A stretch of DNA of 19,884 nt from Clostridiales bacterium. GTDB lineage: Bacteria > Bacillota_A > Clostridia > Saccharofermentanales > Saccharofermentanaceae. Positions 1 through 7,722 of the stretch are shown here, one piece after another (the first letter of the stretch is position 1; every line of letters starts with the position of its first letter). Location: NCBI GenBank assembly GCA_017649745.1, contig JAGCGE010000382.1, forward strand, positions 1-19,884, in the 5' to 3' direction. The notes under the pieces were generated by a model. It did not search any database, was not told where the DNA came from, and saw only the letters and a program-made list of their open reading frames with translations. Both the position numbers and the translations under genes were made by a program.

Positions 1-529
1 AGTGTTCATAGCCAATGCCATTATCATCGCTGAAAAAGTAATAGCCATCACTCATAGTGTTATTACTCAGGTTTTCTGTAACTTCTTCTTCGGTTGAAGG
101 TGTAGCATAGAAAATATTACATTTGTTTGTAGAGATCTTTATTCTTTCAATATTCTCTCCTGAAATGAAAAATATAGGGTCTATATGCATCAAATCACCA
201 CCATGTGAATTCATTTCCAGTGACAAGCCTACGCATTCTCCCGATGTTACATCTTTAGGTAGTTCCGCTGCGTATGCAGTTAGTGCAAAGATGTTGTTTT
301 TTGGAACAATGCTTTCGTCTGTTCCGTTTGATGATTTTCTGGAAAAGGGTCCACCTAAGATAAATAATCCTGCAACAACAACTAATAGAGCTACACATGC
401 AGCAAGCCCACAAGCCAATACTTTCTTTATATTCATTTTGACAGCCTTTCTTCGTATTTGAATTTCCGATTCATCAATTTCTGGAGAAAGAGCTTGCTCT
501 AAGATTTGATCCAAACGTTCTTCAGTCAT
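1..529 (-). CDS. Anti-sigma-factor-like membrane protein, partial (C-terminus beyond left edge)
   Basis: The frame opens at ATG 529-527 on the minus strand and stays open for 176 codons to the window edge. The start overlaps the end of the sigma factor by 8 nt, so the two are probably translationally coupled. The protein begins with a short acidic cytoplasmic segment (about residues 1-32), then one membrane segment (about 35-58, AACVALLVVVAGLFIL), then an extracytoplasmic region. Just after the membrane segment lies NIFALTAYAAE, a phrase I associate with DUF4179-type anti-sigma-like proteins of Clostridia. The inferred role is a membrane regulator that holds the ECF sigma factor inactive until an envelope signal arrives. 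The signal and the C-terminal domain cannot be seen. A zinc-finger anti-sigma (ZAS) cysteine/histidine motif is not present in the N-terminal part. Confidence 0.75.
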   Translation of the reverse strand, partial: MTEERLDQILEQALSPEIDESEIQIRRKAVKMNIKKVLACGLAACVALLVVVAGLFILGGPFSRKSSNGTDESIVPKNNIFALTAYAAELPKDVTSGECVGLSLEMNSHGGDLMHIDPIFFISGENIERIKISTNKCNIFYATPSTEEEVTENLSNNTMSDGYYFFSDDNGIGYEH

Positions 530-1046
530 ATCCTAATGCCTCCAATCTTTCTTTTAATACTTGTCTTGCTTTTTTCATGCGGCTTTTAACTGTTCCTTCA
601 GGTATGCACAGTATTTTCGATATTTCATTAATTGACATATCAGCTGAATAAAACAAATGAATAGGCAGCCTAAGATCTTCAGGTAAGTCAGCAACTAATA
701 GTTGCACTTTATTCATTTGATCTTCGTGCATAACAGAAAGCTCAGGTGAAGCTACAGATTCGATCGATTCATAGTTTTCTATGGAATCCATACTTTCAGT
801 AAGATTAAGTCTGCTTCTGTTAGCAAGCTTCCTGCATTTGTTTTTCCAAAGCAAGATTGCAGTGGACAAGGCATAACTCTTCACGTTTTGTTGCGAATCT
901 AAGTTGTTCTTCTTTTCTAACAGTTTTAGCATGGTATCCTGATATAATTCATCGCCAGACTCTTTGTTTCTGCAAGTCATCCTGCAGAATCGAAGAATAT
1001 CTTTGCCGTTATCAAGAACAAACTGCTCAAATTCGCAATCATTCAT
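522..1046 (-). CDS. ECF-type RNA polymerase sigma factor
   Basis: This 174-aa protein has the two-domain layout of sigma-70 family ECF factors. Region 2 covers about residues 5-75 (includes ESGDELYQDTMLKLLEKK). A variable acidic linker covers about 80-108. Region 4 covers about 112-168, with the helix-turn-helix ISKILCIPEGTVKSRMKKAR that recognises the -35 element. The length is normal for the family. The start at 1046 is preceded by a purine-rich AAAGGAAAAGG stretch serving as ribosome binding site. The downstream partner begins inside the last codons of this gene, as usual for sigma/anti-sigma pairs. It would direct RNA polymerase to a small stress or envelope regulon; the target promoters cannot be deduced here. 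Confidence 0.9.
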   Translation of the reverse strand: MNDCEFEQFVLDNGKDILRFCRMTCRNKESGDELYQDTMLKLLEKKNNLDSQQNVKSYALSTAILLWKNKCRKLANRSRLNLTESMDSIENYESIESVASPELSVMHEDQMNKVQLLVADLPEDLRLPIHLFYSADMSINEISKILCIPEGTVKSRMKKARQVLKERLEALGYD

Positions 1047-1078
1047 TACAAGCTGCCTTTTCCTTTCTTTGACCGGTC

Positions 1079-1097
1079 ATAAGAGTTTTGCTCTTAT
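1079..1097. other. Inverted repeat in the sigma-factor leader
   Basis: ATAAGAG and CTCTTAT form a perfect 7-bp inverted repeat with a 5-nt loop, 33 nt upstream of the sigma start codon. It is followed towards the gene by the 8-bp palindrome GACCGGTC (1071-1078). No T-run follows. It could be an operator or leader hairpin of the sigma operon, but nothing proves this. Confidence 0.35.
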
Positions 1098-1283
1098 ACT
1101 TATATATTGTCGTAATTGATGCTCCGGTTTATGAGATGCTATGTTTTATATCGGAATTCGCTTTAATAGACAAATCTGCGACAATGAAACACCTGATATT
1201 TAGGAGTCTCAGGCAATTCTTATGTCTAAAACACCTTTTTTACGACAATTATTTAGCTTAACATTTGCTTTAAATGACTATCA

Positions 1284-1505
1284 TTGACGAAATCGTTCTC
1301 TGTCTTAAATGTCGGTTTGAATAAGACAGAGAAGGCTGTTTTGGGAATACTAATTGAAAATCCGAACAGGACAGCAGATGAACTTGCCGTTGAAATAGGA
1401 GTTACAAAACGTACAATAGAGAGATCCTTTGTCAGTCTTCAGAAGAAAGGAAAGATTGAACGAGTTGGATTCAAACGTGATGGAATGTGGATTGTTGTGA
1501 GGTAA
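1284..1505 (+). pseudogene. Orphan winged-helix fragment, likely C-terminal remnant of an AlbA_2/schlafen-type ATP-binding protein
   Basis: The frame reads from a TTG codon for 73 residues. Residues about 13-72 form a winged helix-turn-helix (LNKTEKAVLGILIENPNRTA, then a recognition-helix region ending KKGKIERVGF). This pattern is familiar as the C-terminal domain of AlbA_2 (schlafen-like) ATP-binding proteins, which are usually 400-500 aa. The large N-terminal domain is absent. There is no convincing ribosome binding site before the TTG, and the upstream 230 bp contain no continuation in frame. I therefore read it as the surviving 3' end of a deleted gene. A small free-standing DNA-binding protein is the alternative. 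A 13-nt tandem repeat (TTTTGACCGAAA-like, about 1519-1544) lies just downstream. Confidence 0.5.
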
Positions 1506-1651
1506 TATACTGAAAGTATTTTTGACCGAAATTTTGACCGAAAATATCAGTGTCCAACTGACTTTATTAATATAGTTTCCCATGTTCTGAGCCGACTTGA
1601 GCTTCATATTCTTGGATATGTGTCCCCGTATCGGTCAAGTGTGTTAATGAG

Positions 1652-2947
1652 TCACATTTCATTATCCTTTAGCAAAAAATCAAACAGGTTCATGATGAAA
1701 ACACCATCCTCATTGTAATGTGAAATACCATCCTTGACGATAATGATCTTTCGGAATGAATCTTTGATCTTGATAATAGAGGCTTGTTCTTGTTCCATCT
1801 TATTCTTATCAGGTATTGATAATGCAGATTGGAGATAAAGCCTATTAGACCCACGGTTACATACGAAATCCACTTCAAGCTTTTTCTGCCTTCTCTGATC
1901 ATTTTCATCGGTGTAATAATGATCTACAACACCAACATCAACGTTGTAACCTCTGATAAGGAGTTCGTTATAAATGATGTTTTCCATCAAATGTGTTTCT
2001 TCAATCTGACGGAAATTCAATAATGCGTTTCTTAATCCTACATCAGTAAAATAGTACTTCACAGGAGTATTTATGTACTTCTTTCCCTTAATATCGTATC
2101 TTTTAGCTTTCGAAATAAGAAATGCATCTTCGAAGTAATTCAGGAAGTTTTTAATGGTCTCCTGATGAACAGATACTTTTTTTTCTGACTTAAAAGTGTT
2201 TGCAATTTTCAAAGGATTGGTAAGTGAACCAATATCAGAAGCAACCAGATTCATTAAGTCTTCCATTTCGGCTTCATTCCTAACTTTGTTGCGATCAACA
2301 ATATCTTTGAAATACGTTTCTTTAAAAAGGTTCTTGAGATAATTGGACTTGTCTTGCACGTTTTCAATCGTGACCTGACCAGGCATGCCACCATAGGTAA
2401 TATATTCCTGCCAAGCAGAACTTATATCTGCTATCTCAGATTTAACCGGAAAGGACATTGGAAAAACTGTTCCGGTAGAGTGTTTATTTTGGTAGTATTC
2501 CCAAAACTCTGAAAATGACAATGGATACACATGCACCTGATCACCACGTCCTCTGAATTCCGTAATGATATCTTTGGATAAAAAACGGGCATTGCTGCCA
2601 GTGACGTAGACATCCACGTTTTCTCTTTTCAAAAGAGAGTTCAGCACTTCTTCGAAGTTTTCCACGAGCTGAACTTCATCGAGCAAAACATAGTACATCC
2701 CATTATCAAGGAGTTTTTCTTTGATGTAATAGTACAGTTTTTCCGGATTTCGATATGCTTTGTATTCGATATCATCCATTGCCATGGAAATAATATGATC
2801 GTCATCAATATTTTGCTGCTTCAAATAATTGTAAAACAGATTAAATAGCAGATATGACTTACCGCACCTTCTTACTCCGGTAATTATTTTTACCATTCCG
2901 TTATGCTGTTTTCTTATCAGTTCATTCAGATATATAGGTCTATCCAT
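1652..2947 (-). CDS. AAA-family ATPase with DUF4143 domain
   Basis: The 431-aa protein has an N-terminal AAA_14 ATPase domain. The Walker A motif GVRRCGKS is at residues 24-31, the Walker B motif YYVLLDE at 85-91, and a sensor-like VTGSNA at 115-120. A DUF4143 region follows (about 200-375), ending in the charged nuclease-fold-like stretch KLEVDFVCNRGSNRLYLQ. Length and order fit intact members, so it should be a functional ATPase. The start at 2947 is preceded by AGGAG seven bases upstream. Members of this family are common in Clostridia and Bacteroidetes genomes, vary between strains and have no firmly established biochemical role. Low GC and position beside a gene remnant suggest accessory DNA. 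It appears to be a single-gene transcription unit. Confidence 0.9.
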   Translation of the reverse strand: MDRPIYLNELIRKQHNGMVKIITGVRRCGKSYLLFNLFYNYLKQQNIDDDHIISMAMDDIEYKAYRNPEKLYYYIKEKLLDNGMYYVLLDEVQLVENFEEVLNSLLKRENVDVYVTGSNARFLSKDIITEFRGRGDQVHVYPLSFSEFWEYYQNKHSTGTVFPMSFPVKSEIADISSAWQEYITYGGMPGQVTIENVQDKSNYLKNLFKETYFKDIVDRNKVRNEAEMEDLMNLVASDIGSLTNPLKIANTFKSEKKVSVHQETIKNFLNYFEDAFLISKAKRYDIKGKKYINTPVKYYFTDVGLRNALLNFRQIEETHLMENIIYNELLIRGYNVDVGVVDHYYTDENDQRRQKKLEVDFVCNRGSNRLYLQSALSIPDKNKMEQEQASIIKIKDSFRKIIIVKDGISHYNEDGVFIMNLFDFLLKDNEM

Positions 2948-3377
2948 TTTTTCTCCTGTAATGAATATTTTGTTGTGTTATCAGAGAAATATTCACTAGA
3001 ATTATACTTCGATATTGCACCGAAATCAACTTCTACTGAATATTATACCGAAAGCGCAGCAAAATATTCAGTATATAAGAGAATATGAGAAGAATAGGCA
3101 TATAACCTGTTTAGAAGACTCTGTGATCAAATCAAAGAAGAACAAGTGGTCTGACTAATTTTTGGAACTTATACGATTGTTATAAGTATAAAAAAGCTAA
3201 AACAAAAATATCACAAATTTGCACTAATTCCTAAACGAATACAACAAAAATACTCGAAACGTTTTTTGCTTTTTGGGCGCATTCAAAAAAATTTTACTAT
3301 ACCGAAAAATAGCGAACAATCGATATATTCTACGAAATATATCGGGAATAATTGTATGACTTTTTTGGAAGTTTTGG
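2948..3377. other. AT-rich intergenic region without a supported gene
   Basis: This divergent spacer lies between the DUF4143 gene and the secreted-peptide operon. I see no credible coding frame in it: the 2903-3088 open frame overlaps the ATPase start and has no protein character. The only structure I can point to is the dyad at 3321-3344 and the promoter just downstream, listed separately. Confidence 0.6.
3321..3344. promoter_or_regulatory. Perfect 8+8 inverted repeat, candidate operator upstream of the peptide operon
   Basis: CGATATAT and ATATATCG are exact reverse complements separated by 8 nt (TCTACGAA). The dyad is centred about 45 bp upstream of the predicted -35 box of the 3455 gene, where an activator or a response regulator could bind. 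No regulator gene is in the operon. Confidence 0.4.
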
Positions 3378-3406
3378 TTGATGCAAAATCTTGTTCAGAT
3401 TATGAT
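3378..3406 (+). promoter_or_regulatory. Sigma-A-type promoter of the secreted-peptide operon
   Basis: The -35 TTGATG (3378-3383) and -10 TATGAT (3401-3406) are separated by exactly 17 nt. Transcription would start near 3413, giving a leader of about 42 nt that carries an ideal AGGAGG (3442-3447) seven bases before the ATG at 3455. Confidence 0.65.
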
Positions 3407-3454
3407 AATTACAGATTTACGTAAATTTAAATATTTTGTCCAGGAGGCACCATA

Positions 3455-3793
3455 ATGAAAAGTACATCAGGAAAAAAACGTAATATAATCAAGGCTGTAA
3501 TTTGCACTGTTTTAGTAGTAGGAGCATTGGGAAGTAGTGTTTTCGCAAGCCCAACTTTCTGCAATGGTTTAGTTTGTAAATATACACAGTCCGGTTTGAA
3601 GGGTATCGGTTATACCGCATATGGAACAACTAGATCTTGCTTCCATAAATCCACTGATTATCTGACATCCGCTTCTAAGGTCTATACGAAGACGTCTTCA
3701 GAACAGTATTCTTCACTGAGATCAGAAGCCAAGCAGGAAAAATGGGGACTATATGGTCATACCGGAAAATACACAATTACACGTTGGTTGTAA
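3455..3793 (+). CDS. Small secreted peptide precursor, candidate lactococcin 972-like bacteriocin
   Basis: A 112-aa precursor with a classical Sec signal peptide: basic N-terminus (KKRNIIK), hydrophobic core (AVICTVLVVGALG) and a likely cleavage site after SSVFA (residue 31). The mature product would be about 81 residues. It is rich in Tyr, Thr, Ser and Lys and has three cysteines (C36, C41, C62) and a C-terminal stretch KWGLYGHTGKYTITRWL. Lactococcin 972-family bacteriocins are Sec-exported, end in an aromatic-rich segment and are followed by a multi-TM immunity protein and an ABC ATPase, exactly as here. The peptide itself has only a faint resemblance to lactococcin 972, which is cysteine-free. 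The family call therefore rests mainly on neighbours. Ribosome binding site AGGAGG at 3442-3447. A terminator hairpin directly follows, which should make this product more abundant than the downstream two. Confidence 0.65.
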   Translation: MKSTSGKKRNIIKAVICTVLVVGALGSSVFASPTFCNGLVCKYTQSGLKGIGYTAYGTTRSCFHKSTDYLTSASKVYTKTSSEQYSSLRSEAKQEKWGLYGHTGKYTITRWL

Positions 3794-3825
3794 TTCAGTT
3801 TGTATTTGAAAATCTATTATATAAT

Positions 3826-3858
3826 TCGGAAGCTGTAATGCTACAGCTTCCGATTTTT
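3826..3858 (+). terminator. Intra-operon hairpin terminator/attenuator
   Basis: TCGGAAGCTGTA (3826-3837) pairs perfectly with TACAGCTTCCGA (3842-3853) around a 4-nt loop, followed by a five-T run. It sits between the peptide gene and the membrane-protein gene with only 11 nt to the next start. Most transcripts should end here and read-through would supply the downstream genes. Confidence 0.85.
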
Positions 3859-3869
3859 CTTAAATCGAT

Positions 3870-5957
3870 ATGAAAAAAAATAAAATCTTTTGCCTAATAA
3901 TCTTTGTAATCTATCTCATTGTCGCATCATTTGTTCATTTTAACTCGATTATCAGTAATCAAATTGAATATGGTAAGACTATTCTTGTCGTATCACAGAC
4001 TGAATATCAGAATGGTGATTTATTCACTTCTATTGATGATGTGATGTTTGAAAACGGGATTGATTACATTGTAAAAAGAGGCAAATGGAATTCAGGAAAA
4101 CTAATTGAAACTTCTTACTATTCCACAACTATGTCCCCTGATTTCCTTAACATAAATATGTATTCCGAGACAGCTCCTCGAGAGATTTTTGTAATAAGTA
4201 ATTTTGACAATGAAGATGAAGCAGTCTGCTACAGAATGTCTCCGTCTCCGGTATTTTTCAGGTTTTCCATATATCATATTTCAGAACTTCAACATGATAA
4301 TCTGTCCAGCTTAACGATCTTGATTCCGAATGAGAATCTTGATAAAGCAATGTCAGTATTTAACTCACTAAATATCAATGTTGAAAAGGATGTATCCGTG
4401 AATTACGGATCAGGAATCGTCCTGGGTGAGTATCTGACAGGTATATTGTATTTAATGGCTTCATTATTCTATGAATTGTCATCAGGAAAACGTCACATGC
4501 TTTTGAAAATGGACGGATATAGTTCATTAGACATTGCAATCCGTGAATTCAAAACGGACATTAAAATTATAGCTGCCAGTCTGGCGGTTGCTGTTATTGT
4601 CGTATCAGTCTTAGCCCTCTCTGTTTTCAGGGCTTCTCCTTTTCATTACTTGCTCTCGCAGTTTAGCGTTGCACTATTTGCCGTTCAGATAATATGTATA
4701 TCTTTCGTCATATCGGTAGTCATACCGATGCTTCACAACCGATATACTTACGTTATCGGAAACAAGCCTTTGAAATTTAACTATCGCGTTGGATTGATAG
4801 TCCACTTGCTGTCATTTTCAATATTTCTTGCGATCATACTTTATGCCATACAGTCAACGATCATCCCTATGTATATTCAGAAGAGGGAGATTAGGAAGAT
4901 AAATGAAAAAATAAACAACATGGCCTTGTTCGACATGACCGGCGATGTTGACAATGAATTATATAGATACTGTGAATTGAATTCGGAGAAAGCAGTAGAA
5001 ATGTTTAACTCACTAAACGAGGATTACGGTGCTATATATATTGACTCATCATTGATGGGGTATAGTGCCGAGGATGGAAAATATATTTGGGAGATGCAAC
5101 CTTCTGAATATAGATTTCCGGAAATCAGAATCAACGAAACTTACCTGTCAGAGAATCCGATTTATTTTCCAGATTGCGGAATGATAACTTCGGAAGATCT
5201 TGATCCAAACAGTGTCAATATTCTTATACCTGACAAATATGATTATTCCTCTTATGAATGGAAATATGGATATCTGAAATCAGAAGGTTACTTCGGTAAT
5301 CTGGAATTGAACTATATAACCTACGATTCAGATTCTGAGATCTGTCTTTATTCAACGGAGTGCGAGAGCTTTGCTTCTGTTAAACCAGTTATCATCGTTT
5401 ATAATGATGCATTGATCAGAAATCATCCGACATCACTAGATGATATGCTTCGTTTTGGTTATCGTTTCAGAGCTGAAGGCTCGTCTGCTTATGACTATAT
5501 TCATCCTTTACTTGAGAAATACCAAGTAGATAACATGATAACCAGAGCAATTTATATGCAGGATCAGTATAACGAGATGCTTTCAGATCAGATCCAGGAT
5601 ATGGAAAGCTCTTTACCAGATGCGCTTCTGATTATCTTTGGTCTCGCAGGTCTAATACTGTTTAATGCTATCAACTATACCTCGGGAGAAAAGAAGGAAA
5701 TATCGATCAAACTCATTGAAGGATATACGATCTGGTCAGCGATCAAATCTTTTATCAGAGATCTTGGAATCACATATATTATTTCGGCTGTTATAACTGC
5801 TGCTCTTTGTATTGCTTTTTCACACACGCTTATATCCTATGTAGCAGTTATAGTTACATGCCTAGTGATAATACTTATTGATTTTGCTTTTTCCATTTGC
5901 CAGTGCACTGCTCTTGCTAACAAAAACTTTTATTTGATCATTAAAGGAGAAGACTGA
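3870..5957 (+). CDS. Bacteriocin-associated integral membrane protein (DUF1430-like, ABC permease/immunity type)
   Basis: The 695-aa protein has about eight membrane segments: residues 6-24, 183-203, 231-253, 261-287, 307-333, 582-600, 630-650 and 655-677. Two large extracytoplasmic domains lie between them (about 25-182 and 334-581). This duplicated layout, with a cytoplasmic IKLIEGYTIWSAIKSFIRDL segment before the last helices, resembles the membrane partner of lactococcin 972 systems ('bacteriocin-associated integral membrane protein'). That partner is thought to work with the ATPase as an FtsX/MacB-like transporter giving immunity. The start at 3870 is supported by the N-terminal membrane anchor but lacks a visible Shine-Dalgarno. 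Weak initiation would further lower its level relative to the peptide. Its stop overlaps the next start (TGATG). Confidence 0.8.
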   Translation: MKKNKIFCLIIFVIYLIVASFVHFNSIISNQIEYGKTILVVSQTEYQNGDLFTSIDDVMFENGIDYIVKRGKWNSGKLIETSYYSTTMSPDFLNINMYSETAPREIFVISNFDNEDEAVCYRMSPSPVFFRFSIYHISELQHDNLSSLTILIPNENLDKAMSVFNSLNINVEKDVSVNYGSGIVLGEYLTGILYLMASLFYELSSGKRHMLLKMDGYSSLDIAIREFKTDIKIIAASLAVAVIVVSVLALSVFRASPFHYLLSQFSVALFAVQIICISFVISVVIPMLHNRYTYVIGNKPLKFNYRVGLIVHLLSFSIFLAIILYAIQSTIIPMYIQKREIRKINEKINNMALFDMTGDVDNELYRYCELNSEKAVEMFNSLNEDYGAIYIDSSLMGYSAEDGKYIWEMQPSEYRFPEIRINETYLSENPIYFPDCGMITSEDLDPNSVNILIPDKYDYSSYEWKYGYLKSEGYFGNLELNYITYDSDSEICLYSTECESFASVKPVIIVYNDALIRNHPTSLDDMLRFGYRFRAEGSSAYDYIHPLLEKYQVDNMITRAIYMQDQYNEMLSDQIQDMESSLPDALLIIFGLAGLILFNAINYTSGEKKEISIKLIEGYTIWSAIKSFIRDLGITYIISAVITAALCIAFSHTLISYVAVIVTCLVIILIDFAFSICQCTALANKNFYLIIKGED

Positions 5958-6592
5958 TGTCCATTATAGCTTTGAATAATATTTGCAAACGTTTCGATGA
6001 AAAAGTGATCTTTGAGAATTTCAATCTTGAGGTTCAGGAAGGTGAGTTTGTTTCCATCATGGGAGCAAGCGGAAAAGGCAAGACCACGTTACTTAATATC
6101 ATCGGTCTTCTTGAGAGACCTGATTCAGGAACTGTTACTCTCTGTGGTGTGAAAAATGCCAAGTTCAATTCCCGCGAAGCCAGGGAAATGCGACGTACGG
6201 AGTTGTCTTATCTTTTCCAGAATTACGGCTTGATGGAAAATGAGACTGTTGAGAGTAATCTCATGATCGCGATGGAATATGGTGATTATTCTTCAAATGA
6301 GAAGAAGGTTAAGATTTCAGAGACTTTGGAAAAGCTCGGTATTTCAAATTTCGAAAAAAGGAAAGTCTATACTCTTTCCGGTGGTGAGCAACAACGAGTT
6401 GCTTTGGCAAAAGTCATGTTAAAAGACCCGAAGCTAATTCTTGCGGATGAACCTACGGGAAGTCTTGATGCAGGCAACAGAGACTTCGTTTTATCTGTAT
6501 TGAAAGAATTAAACGACAAAGGAAAAACCATTCTTGTTGTTACGCACGATAAGAACGTCGAAAACTATGCGCACACCAAGATAGTTTTGTAA
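5957..6592 (+). CDS. ABC transporter ATP-binding protein, lactococcin 972-group
   Basis: The 211-aa nucleotide-binding subunit carries every ABC motif. The Walker [10 protein letters not shown] is at residues 36-44, the Q-loop [16 protein letters not shown] begins at 87, the signature LSGGEQQR is at 140-147, the Walker [13 protein letters not shown] is at 160-171, and the H-loop VTHD is at 195-198. The Q-loop region with the ETVESNL phrase is characteristic of the short ATPases found with lactococcin 972 peptides. The start ATG overlaps the preceding stop by one base (TGATG), and AAAGGAG lies at 5944-5949, so it is translationally coupled to the membrane protein and forms a complex with it. 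It probably powers immunity or peptide removal, since the peptide has its own Sec signal. The Walker A motif has Lys where Ser is usual (SGKGKTT versus SGSGKST), a tolerated variation. Confidence 0.92.
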   Translation: MSIIALNNICKRFDEKVIFENFNLEVQEGEFVSIMGASGKGKTTLLNIIGLLERPDSGTVTLCGVKNAKFNSREAREMRRTELSYLFQNYGLMENETVESNLMIAMEYGDYSSNEKKVKISETLEKLGISNFEKRKVYTLSGGEQQRVALAKVMLKDPKLILADEPTGSLDAGNRDFVLSVLKELNDKGKTILVVTHDKNVENYAHTKIVL

Positions 6593-6607
6593 TAAATATG
6601 CGTACTG

Positions 6608-6641
6608 AAAACCCATGAAGCAAATGTGTTTCATGGGTTTT
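6608..6641 (+). terminator. Terminator of the peptide/ABC operon
   Basis: AAAACCCATGAA (6608-6619) pairs perfectly with TTCATGGGTTTT (6630-6641) around a 10-nt loop. The right arm ends in a T-run. It lies 16 nt after the ATPase stop, and the A-rich left arm means it could work in both directions. Confidence 0.85.
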
Positions 6642-6828
6642 ATCTTGCTCGAAAACGATATTAGACGCAAATAGAAAAGATTCCGAAGTATAATACATTT
6701 ATCAAGTGAAGATTCTAAACGAAAATGACAAGTAGATAAATGAATATGACGTGTGAAGAATTTGTTCAATACTGCTATATCGAAAAAGAAAGAAGATCTT
6801 TCAAAAATGATGTAAATTTTCGAAACAC

Positions 6829-7236
6829 TTGAACTTAGTTTTCGAGGGTTTTTGTTTGCCTGAAAAACCAATAACCGTGATCTTTACCGCAGCATTAAAC
6901 CTTATCCTGGAATGCGGTTTTTACCTGCTGCCTGTTGCGTTTGTTGTATGGCTTTTCTATGGAAAGAAGTCTTTGCAGTGTGTTGGCATATGTGTCTGCT
7001 GTGTTATTCTTTTGGCCAAAGCACTCATCTCACACTACACGGGAAATACGGGAACATCACTTTATGTAGATCTGTGTTTTGATAATGAGTGGGCAATGTT
7101 TTTGGTCACGTTCTTCATACTCTTGTATAGCGGAGAGAGAGGAAAAAATACCAAGTTCAGCAAGTGTGTGTTCTACGTAATCTACACTGTCCATTTATGG
7201 ATACTAATGACCGTTCGCTTTTCGTTCTGTTCTTGA
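6829..7236 (+). pseudogene. TraX-like membrane protein fragment
   Basis: The frame opens only after a TGA at 6808 and would have to start at TTG 6829, with no ribosome binding site. The 135 residues contain three or four hydrophobic segments and end in WAMFLVTFFILLYSGERGKN followed by YVIYTVHLWILMTVRF. This resembles the C-terminal half of TraX-family proteins, where a GKR/GERG motif precedes a final aromatic 'Y-x-HL' helix. TraX proteins normally run about 230-250 aa, and the conserved N-terminal half with its Lys/Asp-His motif is missing. I therefore infer a 5'-truncated gene. The family link is from memory of the motif and is moderately secure. A genuine short membrane protein is the alternative. 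Confidence 0.5.
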
Positions 7237-7240
7237 ATGA

Positions 7241-7246
7241 TATAAT
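7241..7246 (+). promoter_or_regulatory. -10 box (TATAAT) before the GNAT/lipoprotein pair
   Basis: A consensus TATAAT lies 33 nt upstream of the GNAT start. The matching -35 is poor, so the promoter may be weak or activator-dependent. The ribosome binding site AAAGGAG is at 7264-7270. Confidence 0.4.
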
Positions 7247-7279
7247 CATCTCATCCGAACCACAAAGGAGAAAACTTGT

Positions 7280-7705
7280 ATGGTCGACTATGAGATAACA
7301 AACACCATGACGCCTGAGGAATACATGGAAATGCGCCGCATAGTCGGTTGGGGATTGTTTCCTCTGGAGCAGGCTGAGGAGGGATTAAAGAACTCCTTCA
7401 TCCTTATCTGCCTTCGTGTAAACGGTAAGCCGATCGGTCTTGGAAGAGTCGTAAGTGATCACGGATACATCTACTACATCGCAGACATCATAGTTTGTCC
7501 TGAATACCAGGGCCAAGGTCTTGGAAGGGCAATAATGGAAATGGTCATGTCAGGTATCAAGGATTCGTTGAAACCTTCATACAGGGCAATGGTCAGTCTG
7601 TCTTCTGCAAAAGGCAAGGAATCTTTTTATAACAAATTCGGTTTTCTAAACAGGCCTAATGATGACGTTGGCTGCGGCATGTATCAATGGATCGAGAAGA
7701 CATAA
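7280..7705 (+). CDS. GNAT-family N-acetyltransferase
   Basis: This 141-aa single-domain protein carries the acetyl-CoA pyrophosphate-binding loop QGQGLGRAI at about residues 78-86. It is preceded by the strand IYYIADIIVCPEY and followed by the FYNKFGFLNRP motif near residues 115-125, all typical of GNAT fold enzymes. Length is normal. It would transfer an acetyl group from acetyl-CoA to an amine; the acceptor cannot be predicted. The start is set by AAAGGAG nine bases upstream. It is followed after 17 nt by the lipoprotein gene, with which it is probably co-transcribed. Confidence 0.9.
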   Translation: MVDYEITNTMTPEEYMEMRRIVGWGLFPLEQAEEGLKNSFILICLRVNGKPIGLGRVVSDHGYIYYIADIIVCPEYQGQGLGRAIMEMVMSGIKDSLKPSYRAMVSLSSAKGKESFYNKFGFLNRPNDDVGCGMYQWIEKT

Positions 7706-7722
7706 TGAGGGAGGAAGTATTT

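Noticed and set aside
123..461. Plus-strand 112-codon frame at the left edge
   Set aside because: It lies antisense to the anti-sigma-like gene, which is coupled to the sigma factor and has a membrane segment.
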